A stretch of DNA of 64,000 nucleotides, taken from positions 1,543,541-1,607,540 of the forward strand of contig NZ_CDMW01000001.1 of NCBI RefSeq assembly GCF_001078705.1, written 5' to 3'. The stretch comes from Streptococcus sanguinis (GTDB taxonomy: Bacteria > Bacillota > Bacilli > Lactobacillales > Streptococcaceae). The notes under the pieces are model-generated. The model saw only the letters and a list, made by a program, of their open reading frames with translations, did not search any database and was not told where the DNA came from. The translations under genes and the position numbers were made by a program. Shown here piece by piece: positions 16,037-23,776 of the stretch; the first letter of the stretch is position 1, and every line of letters starts with the position of its first letter.

Positions 16037-16706
16037 TGATGAGACCGTATCCTATTCCTTTTTTGGTTTCGATGAAGTTTTTAAGTCCGTGCTCTTCAAG
16101 CTTCTTACGTAGGCGAGCGACATTGACCGATAGGGTATTGTCATCGATGAAAAAGTCACTATTCCAGAGTTCCTTCATCAGATCATCACGCGCCACGATA
16201 CCATCCGAATGCTCGAAGAGAACCCGTAAAATCTGAAATTCGTTTTTGGTCAAGGTCACCACTTTCCCATCAAAGACCAGATCTGTAGACTTGAGATTAA
16301 GAATGACACCTTGGTGCTCCAAGAGACTCTGGTCGTTTCCAAACTCATAGGAACGACGCAGCAAGCCCTGAACCTTAGCCAGAAAGACATTATTGTCAAA
16401 AGGCTTGGTAATATAGTCGTCTGCCCCCATATTGATAGCCATGACAATGTCCATGGACTGATCGCGGGAAGACAGAAACATGATAGGCACCGTTGAAATC
16501 TTGCGGATTTCCTGACACCAATGATAGCCGTTAAACAAGGGCAAGCCGATATCCATCAGCACCAGATGCGGCTCCTCTCGGACAAAGACAGTCAGCACAT
16601 CCATAAAGTCCTCAACTGCCACTACCTGAAAGCCCCATTGTTCCAGCATTTTCTTAACCATCTGACGGATGACTGGATCATCTTCTACTAGTAAAATCTT
16701 GTGCAT
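16020..16706 (-). CDS. BceR-type OmpR-family response regulator
   Basis: A 228-residue regulator. The receiver domain has acidic VEDD, the phosphoacceptor Asp about 52 in LVLMDIGLP, and Lys in ITKPFD. A winged-helix DNA-binding domain follows (LTKNEFQILRVLFEHSDGIVARDDL, VARLRKKLE). The start is ATG 16706 behind GGGAGGG; the frame opens earlier, at 16736, but without an RBS. It is the first gene of the regulator-kinase-NrdI-like unit and the likely activator of the boxed promoters at bceA and traX. Confidence 0.93.
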   Translation of the reverse strand: MHKILLVEDDPVIRQMVKKMLEQWGFQVVAVEDFMDVLTVFVREEPHLVLMDIGLPLFNGYHWCQEIRKISTVPIMFLSSRDQSMDIVMAINMGADDYITKPFDNNVFLAKVQGLLRRSYEFGNDQSLLEHQGVILNLKSTDLVFDGKVVTLTKNEFQILRVLFEHSDGIVARDDLMKELWNSDFFIDDNTLSVNVARLRKKLEEHGLKNFIETKKGIGYGLINGHTG

Positions 16707-16821
16707 CTTTCCCTCCCGATTTCTTGCTAGTAACATTATACCAAAAAATGCGATTACTTGTTTATCATCCTCAGTCTAAGGTAGGATTTTTCTGGAAAAG
16801 AGAAATTCTATCAGAAAAATA

Positions 16822-16830
16822 TGCTATACT
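16822..16830 (+). promoter_or_regulatory. Extended -10 promoter of the DUF2974 gene
   Basis: TGCTATACT (TG-n-TATACT), 26 bp before the ATG at 16856. The -35 is weak. Confidence 0.55.
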
Positions 16831-16855
16831 AACTAGTAGAAATTGGAGATATAAT

Positions 16856-18061
16856 ATGAGCAATATTTTTACTTACCTTGAAGAAGTCCAGCATGACAGC
16901 ATTTATGATAAACCTTTCAATGAACTGGATCTGCTAATTCTGACAGAGCTGACCTACTTGCCTTTTGACCAACTAGTGCATGAAGACATGTCCCCTTACT
17001 GTGACTGCCGGCTGCTGGATTTGGCCAATCAAGTACCGCGCGACCTCTCCATGATGGTCAGCAAAAACCGACTGAAACTACTGGATTTGGCCGCAGCCTC
17101 TACCCGCTTTAAAAATCTAAAACTGATGGGCTATGTCAATGACGTTGACCAAGATATCCAGAAACAATTCGCTGCCTTGATTTTCAAAATCAAGCCCGAT
17201 ACCTATGTCCTGGTCTTTCGCGGCACAGACGACTCCATTGTCGGCTGGAAGGAAGACTTCCACATGACCTATATGGCTCAAATCCCTGCTCAGAAAATGG
17301 CCGCCCGCTACCTACAGAAAGCCTTAGAAAATCTGCCCGGTAACTTTATCCTAACCGGCCATTCCAAAGGGGGAAACCTGGCTTCTTATGCGGCCAGTCA
17401 GATGGATGCGTCGCTCCAAGACCGCATTAAAGCCATCTACAGCTATGACTCTCCTGGTCTCAATCACTCTGTCATCGAAAGCGATGGCTATCAGACTGTG
17501 GTTGAAAGGATGAAACGCTACCTGCCTCAGAACTCCATCGTCGGCATGATGCTGGAAACACCTAAGGAAGCTAGGATTGTCAAAAGCAGTGCCATCGGCG
17601 GCTTTGCCCAGCACGATACCTTTTCATGGAAAATAAAGGGAGACTCTTTCCTATTGCTGGATACACTAGATGCAGAGAGCCTGCAGATAGACAAAACGTT
17701 TAAAAATTGGGTGAGCACCGTTTCAGATGAAGAACTTAAAGACTTTTTCGACCTCTTTTTCGGACTGATTTTAGATGCTGGTATCCAATCTGTCAACGAA
17801 CTGTCCAATGTTGAAAACTTTAACAAAGTCCTCGAAATCCTGAAAAATGCTCAATCTCTAACAGACCAAGAACGTGACATGCTGCTGCGCTTGTCCAAGC
17901 TCCTGCTGAATATGCGTGTTCAAAGCTGGAAAGATGATATTAATTTGCCAAATCCTAGCAAATTTATGCAAGGGGTCAAAGGAAATCTATCCGAATTCAC
18001 TAAGAATCTCCCCTTTACAAGTAATAAGCTGATTCAAACAGATAAAAACGATAGCCTATAA
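16856..18061 (+). CDS. DUF2974 (Mbeg1-like) alpha/beta-hydrolase
   Basis: A 401-residue protein with a lipase-like core. VLVFRGTDDSIVGWKEDF (about 118-136) is the oxyanion-type strand, and the nucleophile elbow GHSKGGN has Ser about 170. The DUF2974 family is common in lactic acid bacteria, and its substrate is unknown. The start is ATG 16856 with TTGGAGA upstream; an open frame extends back to 16724 but lacks an RBS and overlaps the divergent bceR promoter region. It has no signal peptide, so it is presumably cytoplasmic. It stands alone with a strong terminator. Confidence 0.85.
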   Translation: MSNIFTYLEEVQHDSIYDKPFNELDLLILTELTYLPFDQLVHEDMSPYCDCRLLDLANQVPRDLSMMVSKNRLKLLDLAAASTRFKNLKLMGYVNDVDQDIQKQFAALIFKIKPDTYVLVFRGTDDSIVGWKEDFHMTYMAQIPAQKMAARYLQKALENLPGNFILTGHSKGGNLASYAASQMDASLQDRIKAIYSYDSPGLNHSVIESDGYQTVVERMKRYLPQNSIVGMMLETPKEARIVKSSAIGGFAQHDTFSWKIKGDSFLLLDTLDAESLQIDKTFKNWVSTVSDEELKDFFDLFFGLILDAGIQSVNELSNVENFNKVLEILKNAQSLTDQERDMLLRLSKLLLNMRVQSWKDDINLPNPSKFMQGVKGNLSEFTKNLPFTSNKLIQTDKNDSL

Positions 18062-18103
18062 ACCAAAAACTCTACACTGAATAACTCTCTAGATATAAAA
18101 GAA

Positions 18104-18146
18104 AAACACTCCTGAATCTAGAAAACTAGAGTCAGGAGTGTTTCAT
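18104..18146 (+). terminator. Strong intrinsic terminator
   Basis: A long stem, AAACACTCCTGA...TCTAG paired with CTAGA...TCAGGAGTGTTT over an AAAA loop, follows the DUF2974 gene. The rest of 18147-18325 shows nothing recognisable. Confidence 0.88.
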
Positions 18147-18325
18147 CATAGACGTCAAAATAATTCGCCAAAAATTGATACTAGCTTGTATCAAGATGAA
18201 GCAAAATAAGATTTCAATAAATAGCGACTAGAAATCAGCAATAAACATAGTCTTACAAGAAAATAGGATGATCCAAGCAGCATAGTGACAAAGCATACCG
18301 ATTTACTTGATGAATCATTAAACAA

Positions 18326-18718
18326 CTACATTTCTTGATCAATTTTGGCATCTAAATCTACAATATTCTTGCTTGGAAAAGCTAACAAAACAAGAAGAGC
18401 TATTGAGCCTACCCAAGGAATCAAAGCGACAAAAATTAAAGCCCAGTGGAAACCAGCATCTCGTAAACGACGAATAGTTAAAGCTAAGCCAGGCAAGAAG
18501 AAAACGAGAAACCAAAAGATAGAAAAATAAGTTAAGGAATTGGCGGTTTTAACTGCCTCAATACTGTTTGGATTAGATATTAGTGTTGAGTAAGTAGCCA
18601 CGTACAAAAAAACACCAAGAAAAAAATTGGTTAGGTAAATCCACCAGTAATCAGAACGTGTAGAGCGACCAGAAAAATCTACATAACCTTTGAGAAAATT
18701 TTTATAAGCCTTAATCAT
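18326..18718 (-). CDS. DUF805 family membrane protein
   Basis: A 130-residue protein with four membrane spans. It contains the DUF805 hallmarks GRSTRSDYWW near residue 17 and RRLRDAGFHWALIF near residue 84. Function is unknown; the family is small integral membrane proteins found in many bacteria. RBS AAGAGG before the ATG at 18718. It is monocistronic, convergent with the DUF2974 gene. Confidence 0.88.
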   Translation of the reverse strand: MIKAYKNFLKGYVDFSGRSTRSDYWWIYLTNFFLGVFLYVATYSTLISNPNSIEAVKTANSLTYFSIFWFLVFFLPGLALTIRRLRDAGFHWALIFVALIPWVGSIALLVLLAFPSKNIVDLDAKIDQEM

Positions 18719-18947
18719 AAAACAAACCTCTTTATTTTTTTATCAGTTTATCATATCTAACAAATTTTTACAAGATTTTCAGAAAATAAACTTCTCTTCC
18801 ATAAAAACATACCGAATTCCTTTCCCTGTATCACATGAAAAATTTCACTGAAAATCAAAGCCTTATTAAGATATAAAAACGAAAGACCTTTATCTCTAGT
18901 GAGCCTAGAATAGATTTTAAATATTAGACATCAATAGCTACTAACAA

Positions 18948-18977
18948 AACAAGCTCTTATCTTGACAGCTTGTTTTT
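18948..18977. promoter_or_regulatory. Inverted repeat overlapping the reductase promoter
   Basis: AAAACAAGCT and AGCTTGTTTT form a perfect 10-bp inverted repeat that encloses the -35 TTGACA at 18962-18967. It could be an operator or a minus-strand terminator. The rest of 18719-18947 shows nothing recognisable. Confidence 0.45.
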
Positions 18978-18990
18978 TCTTTGTTAGAAT
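18962..18990 (+). promoter_or_regulatory. Promoter of the interrupted ferric-reductase-like gene
   Basis: TTGACA, 17 bp, TAGAAT. The ATG at 19044 follows an AGAAAGGAAA RBS. Confidence 0.75.
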
Positions 18991-19195
18991 GTAACAAATT
19001 CATTTACAACTAAATAGTGATAAAAATCAGAAAGGAAACCATCATGAAATCTATCAAAGGAATCACCCTTATTGCTGTTAGCATAATCCTGACCATCTAT
19101 ACTTGGGCTTCAGCTGGGATGACCAACTTTATCGTACCTGGTTTGGCCTTAACAACCCTTTCGCTGACCTTTTTACTTGCGACTCGGAATGCCCT

Positions 19196-19203
19196 ATTAG
19201 AAA
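19196..19203 (+). repeat. attL core of the integrative element
   Basis: ATTAGAAA, repeated exactly at 22306-22313. The flanking bases differ on both sides, so the shared core is 8 bp. Confidence 0.7.
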
Positions 19204-19223
19204 TAGTGGGAAAAATTCAAAAA

Positions 19224-19251
19224 AAGCCCTTTAAAATAAGGCTTTTTAGAT
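19224..19251 (+). terminator. Hairpin inside the left end of the element
   Basis: AAAAAGCC and GGCTTTTT arms with an AT-rich loop (19222-19248 region). It could terminate transcription entering from the interrupted host gene, or leaving the integrase gene. Confidence 0.6.
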
Positions 19252-19264
19252 ACTTTTATATTTT

Positions 19265-19285
19265 TTGGTAGCTCTTTTGGTAGCT
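19265..19285 (+). repeat. Left arm-type recombinase sites
   Basis: Two direct copies of TTGGTAGCT (19265-19273 and 19277-19285), followed by AAGTAGAC. A matching pair followed by AAACAGAC is at 22195-22214. They are probably the arm sites bound by the integrase N-terminal domain. Confidence 0.6.
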
Positions 19286-19293
19286 AAGTAGAC

Positions 19294-20433
19294 TTAATTA
19301 ATAAAATCATTTGATATGAGATTGAGTTTATCAGTTAATTCGGTATCTGCGTTGGGGTATAAATGACTATAAATGCTAAGTGTTGTTTTGACATCAGCAT
19401 GGCCTAATCGTCTTTGGATATATAGGGCATTTACATTATATTCATTAATAAGCAAAGATGCGTGGGAGTGTCTCAAACCTTTTGGTTGAATGTATTTAAC
19501 ACCAGCACGTTTAGAGTATTTTAAAATTTGGTCTCTAATACTACGTTTACGATATGGAACTCCGTCGGGCGACAGAATGAATGGTATTTTATCGACTTTT
19601 TCTTGTCTTTCTTTCCACTCCTTAAGAACCTTTAGAGTATTATCATCGAGTCCAATAGTACGCCGAGAGCTTTCGGTTTTTAGCTTGTTACGGCGCTCCC
19701 AATTTTCACGATTTATATACTGTAAGTTGTGATTGATTGCTAGTGTTTTCTTTTCAAAGTCCACATCCTCCCAATAAAGAGCAGTTGCCTCATTTACACG
19801 CATTCCCGTAAAATAATAAAGCCAAAGGAGTGTATAAATAAAATGCTCAAAATAACTCTCTTTATCAAGGGATTGTATTACTTTTTGAAATTCATCTTTT
19901 GTCCAAAAGTCGATATGTTTTTTTGTTATTGGAATAGGACTGATATTACTTGTAGGTATTTCATGGAAAATTAACCCATACTTTTTTGCGGTTTTCAAAA
20001 CTTGATTAAGTAATATCATTTTGTTTCTTGCGTATGAATTTGAATATTTTTCTAATAAACTATTTCTATAATTTATAACATCATAAGTTGTAATTTCTCT
20101 AGGTTTTTTCTTACCAAAATATTGAATAAATTCATCAAATATAATTTGACGTCTTCGTTCAAGGTCTGGACTTGTAGTAGCATAATAGTTTGGTATAAAT
20201 ACTTCGTCCATAAATTGTTTAAACGTCCACTGAGTGTGCTTAATTCCACCTTTTTGATGCACTTTATTTAAAGCTCTTGTTCGTGCCTCAAAGGCTTCTT
20301 TTGCGGTTTGAAAACCACGTCTGCGTTCTTGATACGGTTTACCAGTAGCTAGGTCAACTCCAGCTTTAAAATAATAAGTATATTTCCCAGTTTTATCGTC
20401 TCTAGTAACACCAGTATATCTAGTTTTTGACAT
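19294..20433 (-). CDS. int: Tyrosine recombinase (integrase)
   Basis: A 379-residue phage/ICE-type integrase. The N-terminal arm-binding domain is at about residues 10-55 (YYFKAGVDLATGKPYQERRRGF), followed by a core-binding SAM-like domain (FKQFMDEVFIPNYY). The catalytic domain has Arg in TGMRVNEATAL, HSH/Arg in GLRHSHASLL, His in LGHADVKTTL and the nucleophile Tyr in SIYSHLY. The start is ATG 20433 with TTGGAGGA upstream; it overlaps the DUF3173 gene by 14 bp. It catalyses integration at the reductase gene core. Confidence 0.93.
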   Translation of the reverse strand: MSKTRYTGVTRDDKTGKYTYYFKAGVDLATGKPYQERRRGFQTAKEAFEARTRALNKVHQKGGIKHTQWTFKQFMDEVFIPNYYATTSPDLERRRQIIFDEFIQYFGKKKPREITTYDVINYRNSLLEKYSNSYARNKMILLNQVLKTAKKYGLIFHEIPTSNISPIPITKKHIDFWTKDEFQKVIQSLDKESYFEHFIYTLLWLYYFTGMRVNEATALYWEDVDFEKKTLAINHNLQYINRENWERRNKLKTESSRRTIGLDDNTLKVLKEWKERQEKVDKIPFILSPDGVPYRKRSIRDQILKYSKRAGVKYIQPKGLRHSHASLLINEYNVNALYIQRRLGHADVKTTLSIYSHLYPNADTELTDKLNLISNDFIN

Positions 20434-20623
20434 GCAGTTCCTCCAATCCAAGAATTTCTGATACAACTGATACGGGAACAGTTCCGAGCCCTTTATTGTT
20501 ATAGAAATCGAAACCACGTTCAACCATAATGTGTTTTGCTTGTCGTAAAATGTTATAAGCAGTCCATTTTGAGAACCCTAAGTCCATAATATCTTGTACT
20601 GTCATAGTGAGTTTATTGTTCAT
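20420..20623 (-). CDS. DUF3173 family protein (excisionase-like)
   Basis: A 67-residue protein with a helix-turn-helix-like N-terminal half (TVQDIMDLGFSKWTAYNILRQAKHIMVERGFDFY). DUF3173 genes typically stand immediately upstream of tyrosine integrases in streptococcal integrative elements, where an excision-directing or DNA-bending role is assumed. Here the gene overlaps the rep-like gene by 4 bp (ATGA) and the integrase by 14 bp, so all three form one unit. The recombination-directionality function is inferred. Confidence 0.8.
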   Translation of the reverse strand: MNNKLTMTVQDIMDLGFSKWTAYNILRQAKHIMVERGFDFYNNKGLGTVPVSVVSEILGLEELHVKN

Positions 20624-21612
20624 AAAATATCTTCTCCTTTCCCAGTAAGTTCAATGAATTCACCTATTAATTGTTTTAATTCATTGTTTAATCGTGGCGT
20701 TTGTTTTTTAAGTGCATCTTGAAGCTCTAAAGAAAATGAGTTACTATCAAATGCTTTTAGGTGTTTTCTAAGTCTAGTTTTTTTGACTCTTATAGTGTTA
20801 GGTTTTAGATAGGGAAATAATTCGGGTAAAAGAGCTGGTGCATGGAGAAAGATATAAGCAAATGCTTTGCTATCATCTGGAACACTTGAAAGACTAAAAA
20901 AACTAAAATTCTCTAATCGTTTAGAAATTTCTGAAATGGTTTCTTCATTTATAGCCTTTGTCCGAAGTTGGAACTCTAATCGCCACCAAAAAGGTTTGCT
21001 CTCTATATTTAATTTATCAGCTCTTTTATGACTTAATACCTCTATATTCTTATCATACAAACGTACTTGAACGTTGCTACCACTTGCCCCCCAGTATTTA
21101 CTTTCTATATTTCCCCCTCTACCATAGAATATTTTATGACTAACGCCTCCTTTGATATGTTGTAAAAAAACTATTTCTGGCCTATTAAAGATATCAAAAG
21201 CAAGGTCTAATCGTGACAGTCTAATTTCTAATCGATTTAATCGAGCGTAATTCATAATCTGCCTCCACACTTGTAACCCCTCAAATTCTTTTAGTGAGTT
21301 TGGGTTGAAGTCTAGGCGTATGACTTGATAACCACCATAATCCGATAGTTGAAAGAAAATTAGATTTATACTATCTTCGTTTATAGTTTTATAAAGAGTA
21401 AAATAGTTTTCTTTTAGATTTTCTTGAATACTAAATTCTTGAATTATATTATTGAGTGATTTTCGTAATTCACGAAATATTCGTCTAAGTGATTGGTTTT
21501 CACTATCAAAGATTACTGTTAATCGGTCAATACTGATATAAATAGATTTTTCTAGTTTTGATAAATCTACTTGATTTTGATATTCTCGTAGAGATTGAAT
21601 GGTATTTTTCAA
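20620..21612 (-). CDS. Rep_trans-family replication initiator / MobT-like relaxase
   Basis: A 330-residue protein with the replication-initiation-factor core: LEIRLSRLDLAFDIF (RxDxAxD motif, about residue 140), KIFYGRGGNIESKYWG, then VRLYDKNIE, where Tyr is the likely DNA-nicking residue. This family covers pT181-type initiators and the MobT relaxases of ICEs and IMEs. The start chosen is TTG 21612, which has AAAGGAGG eight bases upstream; the in-frame ATG at 21654 lacks one. The product could nick the inverted-repeat region just upstream of its gene. Confidence 0.8.
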   Translation of the reverse strand: MKNTIQSLREYQNQVDLSKLEKSIYISIDRLTVIFDSENQSLRRIFRELRKSLNNIIQEFSIQENLKENYFTLYKTINEDSINLIFFQLSDYGGYQVIRLDFNPNSLKEFEGLQVWRQIMNYARLNRLEIRLSRLDLAFDIFNRPEIVFLQHIKGGVSHKIFYGRGGNIESKYWGASGSNVQVRLYDKNIEVLSHKRADKLNIESKPFWWRLEFQLRTKAINEETISEISKRLENFSFFSLSSVPDDSKAFAYIFLHAPALLPELFPYLKPNTIRVKKTRLRKHLKAFDSNSFSLELQDALKKQTPRLNNELKQLIGEFIELTGKGEDIL

Positions 21613-22128
21613 CTGTAACGCCTCCTTTCTATGTTTAAAATATGCGTAATTCATTGCTACTATTGATTTTTGCCAATGACTCGTTACTTAGGACGTTGTC
21701 TTAAGTGTATCGGTTTGCTGGCTGTTAGAATAGCCAGCTTTTGTTTGGCTAGAAATTGTATGGACGCCAGTCTGCAGGACTTCGCCTGACTTCCCGTCAG
21801 GCTCGTCCCTTGTCCTTGTCCACACAATTTCTAGCTCCAAGGCTTCGAATAGTCGTAAGTCATAGTCTCGTCCTCAACTTCCTCCTCACTCACTGTTCCT
21901 AAACTTATGAACTATTTTTTATCATTTATAACTTATTTCTAAGTTATAAATATATTTTATAAAAAATATTTTAGTTAGTCAACTAAAAACTTGATTTGTA
22001 AGTTTTTAGGTGATAAAATAAGTTAATTAGCTCTAGCTATAGCCATTCATTTTATTTATTTTTATATGACACAGAATAAAAAATATTCCAAATCTAACTG
22101 GGAGTTCTTTTAATGAGTTTATAACATA

Positions 22129-22160
22129 AAAAAAGCTTTGGGAACCAAGGCTTTAATTTT
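22129..22160. terminator. Hairpin near the right end of the element
   Basis: AAAGCTTTGG-GAA-CCAAGGCTTT (one mismatch), A-rich before and T-rich after. It probably insulates the element boundary. Confidence 0.6.
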
Positions 22161-22194
22161 TTCATTAATTTGTTTTTTAAAAATTACAAATCTA

Positions 22195-22214
22195 TTGGTA
22201 GCTTTTTGGTAGCT
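22195..22214 (+). repeat. Right arm-type recombinase sites
   Basis: Two direct copies of TTGGTAGCT (22195-22203, 22206-22214) followed by AAACAGAC, mirroring the left-end pair in the same orientation. Confidence 0.6.
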
Positions 22215-22253
22215 AAACAGACAAATTTTATAATGTTTATCAAAGTGAACATA

Positions 22254-22287
22254 AAAAGAATGTTGATTTGTCAGCATTCTTTTTTAT
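22254..22287 (+). terminator. Hairpin just inside the right attachment site
   Basis: AAAAAGAATG-T-TGA / TCA-G-CATTCTTTTT over a TTTG loop, with a T run. It lies about 20 bp before the core. Confidence 0.6.
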
Positions 22288-22305
22288 TTCAAATGTATTC
22301 TCGGA

Positions 22306-22313
22306 ATTAGAAA
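22306..22313 (+). repeat. attR core of the integrative element
   Basis: ATTAGAAA, identical to 19196-19203. The following AAATGG continues the reductase reading frame. Confidence 0.7.
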
Positions 22314-23350
22314 AATGGTTCCATGGCATCGAAAAGATGTATGCTTATCATAAGTTTACAGCTATCTTTTCCGTCGTTCTTCTTGCTCTCCACAATGTTG
22401 CCATGGGTGGCAGTCTCTGGGGCTCTCATCTGGCAGCCCAGCTTGGGAACGTCGGCATCTATCTATTTGTCAGCATTGTTCTGGTGGCCTATCTTGGCAA
22501 GCACATCAAATATGAAGCTTGGCGCTGGATTCACCGCTTTGTCTATTTGGCCTATATCTTTGGTCTCTTCCACGCCTATATGCTGATGGGCGGTCGACTC
22601 CTAACACCGACCTTACTAGGTTTCGTAGTCGGATTCTACGCTATCATCGGTTTAGCTTCTGGCTTTTACATCATCTTCCTCTATCAAAGTTTGGCCTTTC
22701 GCCATCTGGGAAAAATCATGCAGGTCAAACGCCTCAACCACGATAACGTGGAGTTGAAAATCCAACTCAGTCAAAAGTTAGACTACCAGTACGGTCAGTT
22801 TGCCTTCGTCAAGATTTTCCAAGAAGGATTTGAAAAAGCGCCACATCCCTTCTCTATCTCTGGCGGCCATGACAATATTGTCTATTTTACTATCAAGAAC
22901 TCTGGAGACCACACTAAGAAACTTTATGACAACATTCAAGAAGGAAGAAAGGTTACCATTGACCGAGCTTATGGCCACATGATTCTTGACCAAGGACAGG
23001 AAAAGCAGATTTGGATTGCTGGTGGGATTGGCATTACGCCCTTTATCTCCTATATCCGTGAAAATCCTAATCTGAATCGTCCAGTCAGCTTCTACTACGC
23101 TTATACTGGAGCAGAAAATGCTGTTTACCTAGACCTCCTCAAAGACTATGCGGCCAAGAATCCGCAGTTTGACCTTCATTTGGTCGATAGCAAGGTCTCC
23201 GGCTATTTAGACTTCAAGAATTATCCTCTGGATAACCAAACCACCGTCTTCATGTGCGGACCTGTCAAGATGATGGAGAAGCTAGCCAACGAATTTAAAA
23301 AGACCAATCCTAAAGCAGATCTGGTCTATGAAGGCTTTAAATTTAAATAA
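22307..23350 (+). pseudogene. 3' fragment of ferric-reductase-like NAD(P)H oxidoreductase
   Basis: The 347 codons downstream of the element encode most of a membrane flavoprotein. Ferric-reductase-like spans have paired haem-type His (MYAYHKFTAIFSVVLLALHN, then WRWIHRFVYLAYIFGLFHAY). An FAD-binding ferredoxin-reductase domain follows (HPFSISGG), then an NAD(P)-binding domain (IWIAGGIGITPFISYIRE and FMCGPVKMMEKL). The reading frame itself is undamaged, but it has lost its start, first 51 codons and promoter to the element. A TTG at 22268 opens the frame inside element DNA without a good RBS. Probably silent while the element is inserted. Confidence 0.85.
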
Positions 23351-23694
23351 AGAGCATAAAACATCAGGAGCAACAATAAGGTTGCTCCTGATGTTTTATT
23401 GTCTAGTAATGGATGGAGCTGAATCAAGATACAAATTGGGAGGTCTACGCCATATTTAGAATATCCAACAATCTCTAAATAACCTATAACAAGTAAATCC
23501 GAAACAATGAAATCCTCATCTTTATTGCTTACAGCTATGCTTTTAATAGTAAAATCATCCAACCTAATATATTTTTGTTTTTAAATCAAATACGTGGATA
23601 CATCCAATGATTCTCTACATTCATAAATATACTAGATTATATTGGCAAATAATGCATTATAAATAGTGTCTTGGAGTAACTTTTGAAACAACAT
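23326..23694 (-). pseudogene. Decayed small gene with two in-frame stops
   Basis: The minus strand from ATG 23694 (GGGAGAGGG upstream) reads MLFQKLLQDTIYNALFANII, then TAG, then 16 codons and TAA, then a further open stretch containing IRLDDFTIKSIAVSNKDEDF, all in one phase. It runs into the reductase terminator. The continuous phase with two nonsense codons suggests a dead gene. I do not recognise the family. The remaining 23400-23776 sequence holds nothing else evident. Confidence 0.35.
23358..23399 (+). terminator. Strong terminator after the reductase gene
   Basis: AAACATCAGGAGCAAC / GTTGCTCCTGATGTTT, a perfect 16-bp stem with a 6-base loop and TTATT after. Confidence 0.9.
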
Positions 23695-23776
23695 AATAAT
23701 CCCTCTCCCAACGATACCTTTACAGATTTTTTACCTACTAATCTAATAAAGCAAGTACTTTTTATCCATTATTCGT

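Larger units (their letters stand above)
19044..19271 (+). pseudogene. 5' fragment of ferric-reductase-like gene, cut by an integrative element
   Basis: The ATG at 19044 begins a membrane protein (MKSIKGITLIAVSIIL...). Its native sequence stops at the element boundary after codon 53 (ALLE); the frame then reads into element DNA and ends at 19271. The 3' part of the gene is at 22307-23350 in the same codon phase. Removing the element joins ALLE to KWFHGIEK and gives one 398-codon protein. The truncated 75-residue product is unlikely to be functional. Confidence 0.85.
21655..22267. other. Non-coding replication/transfer origin candidate of the element
   Basis: About 600 bp without a gene. It holds a CTGGCT/AGCCAG hairpin near 21718-21738. 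A long nested inverted repeat has 18-bp outer arms at 21748-21765 and 21818-21835 (one mismatch) and an inner GCCTGAC/GTCAGGC hairpin at 21784-21802. Perfect 12-bp arms lie at 21924-21951, and 10-bp arms at 21983-22009. Such structure is typical of plasmid origins (dso/sso) or oriT. Function is inferred. Confidence 0.55.
19196..22313. mobile_element. 3.1-kb integrative (probably mobilizable) element
   Basis: Bounded by 8-bp cores ATTAGAAA, 3,110 bp apart. Contents on the minus strand: Rep_trans initiator/relaxase, DUF3173 protein, tyrosine recombinase, all overlapping. The upstream 600 bp is rich in inverted repeats, and paired TTGGTAGCT motifs lie near both ends. It splits a ferric-reductase-like gene in frame. 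No coupling protein, capsid or cargo gene is seen, so it is a minimal mobilizable or plasmid-like element rather than a prophage. Confidence 0.85.

Noticed and set aside
19196-22313. Prophage or transposon as explanation of the inserted element
   Set aside because: No capsid, lysis, repressor or transposase gene and no terminal inverted repeats; integrase plus Rep_trans with a directly repeated core fits an integrative mobilizable or plasmid-like element.
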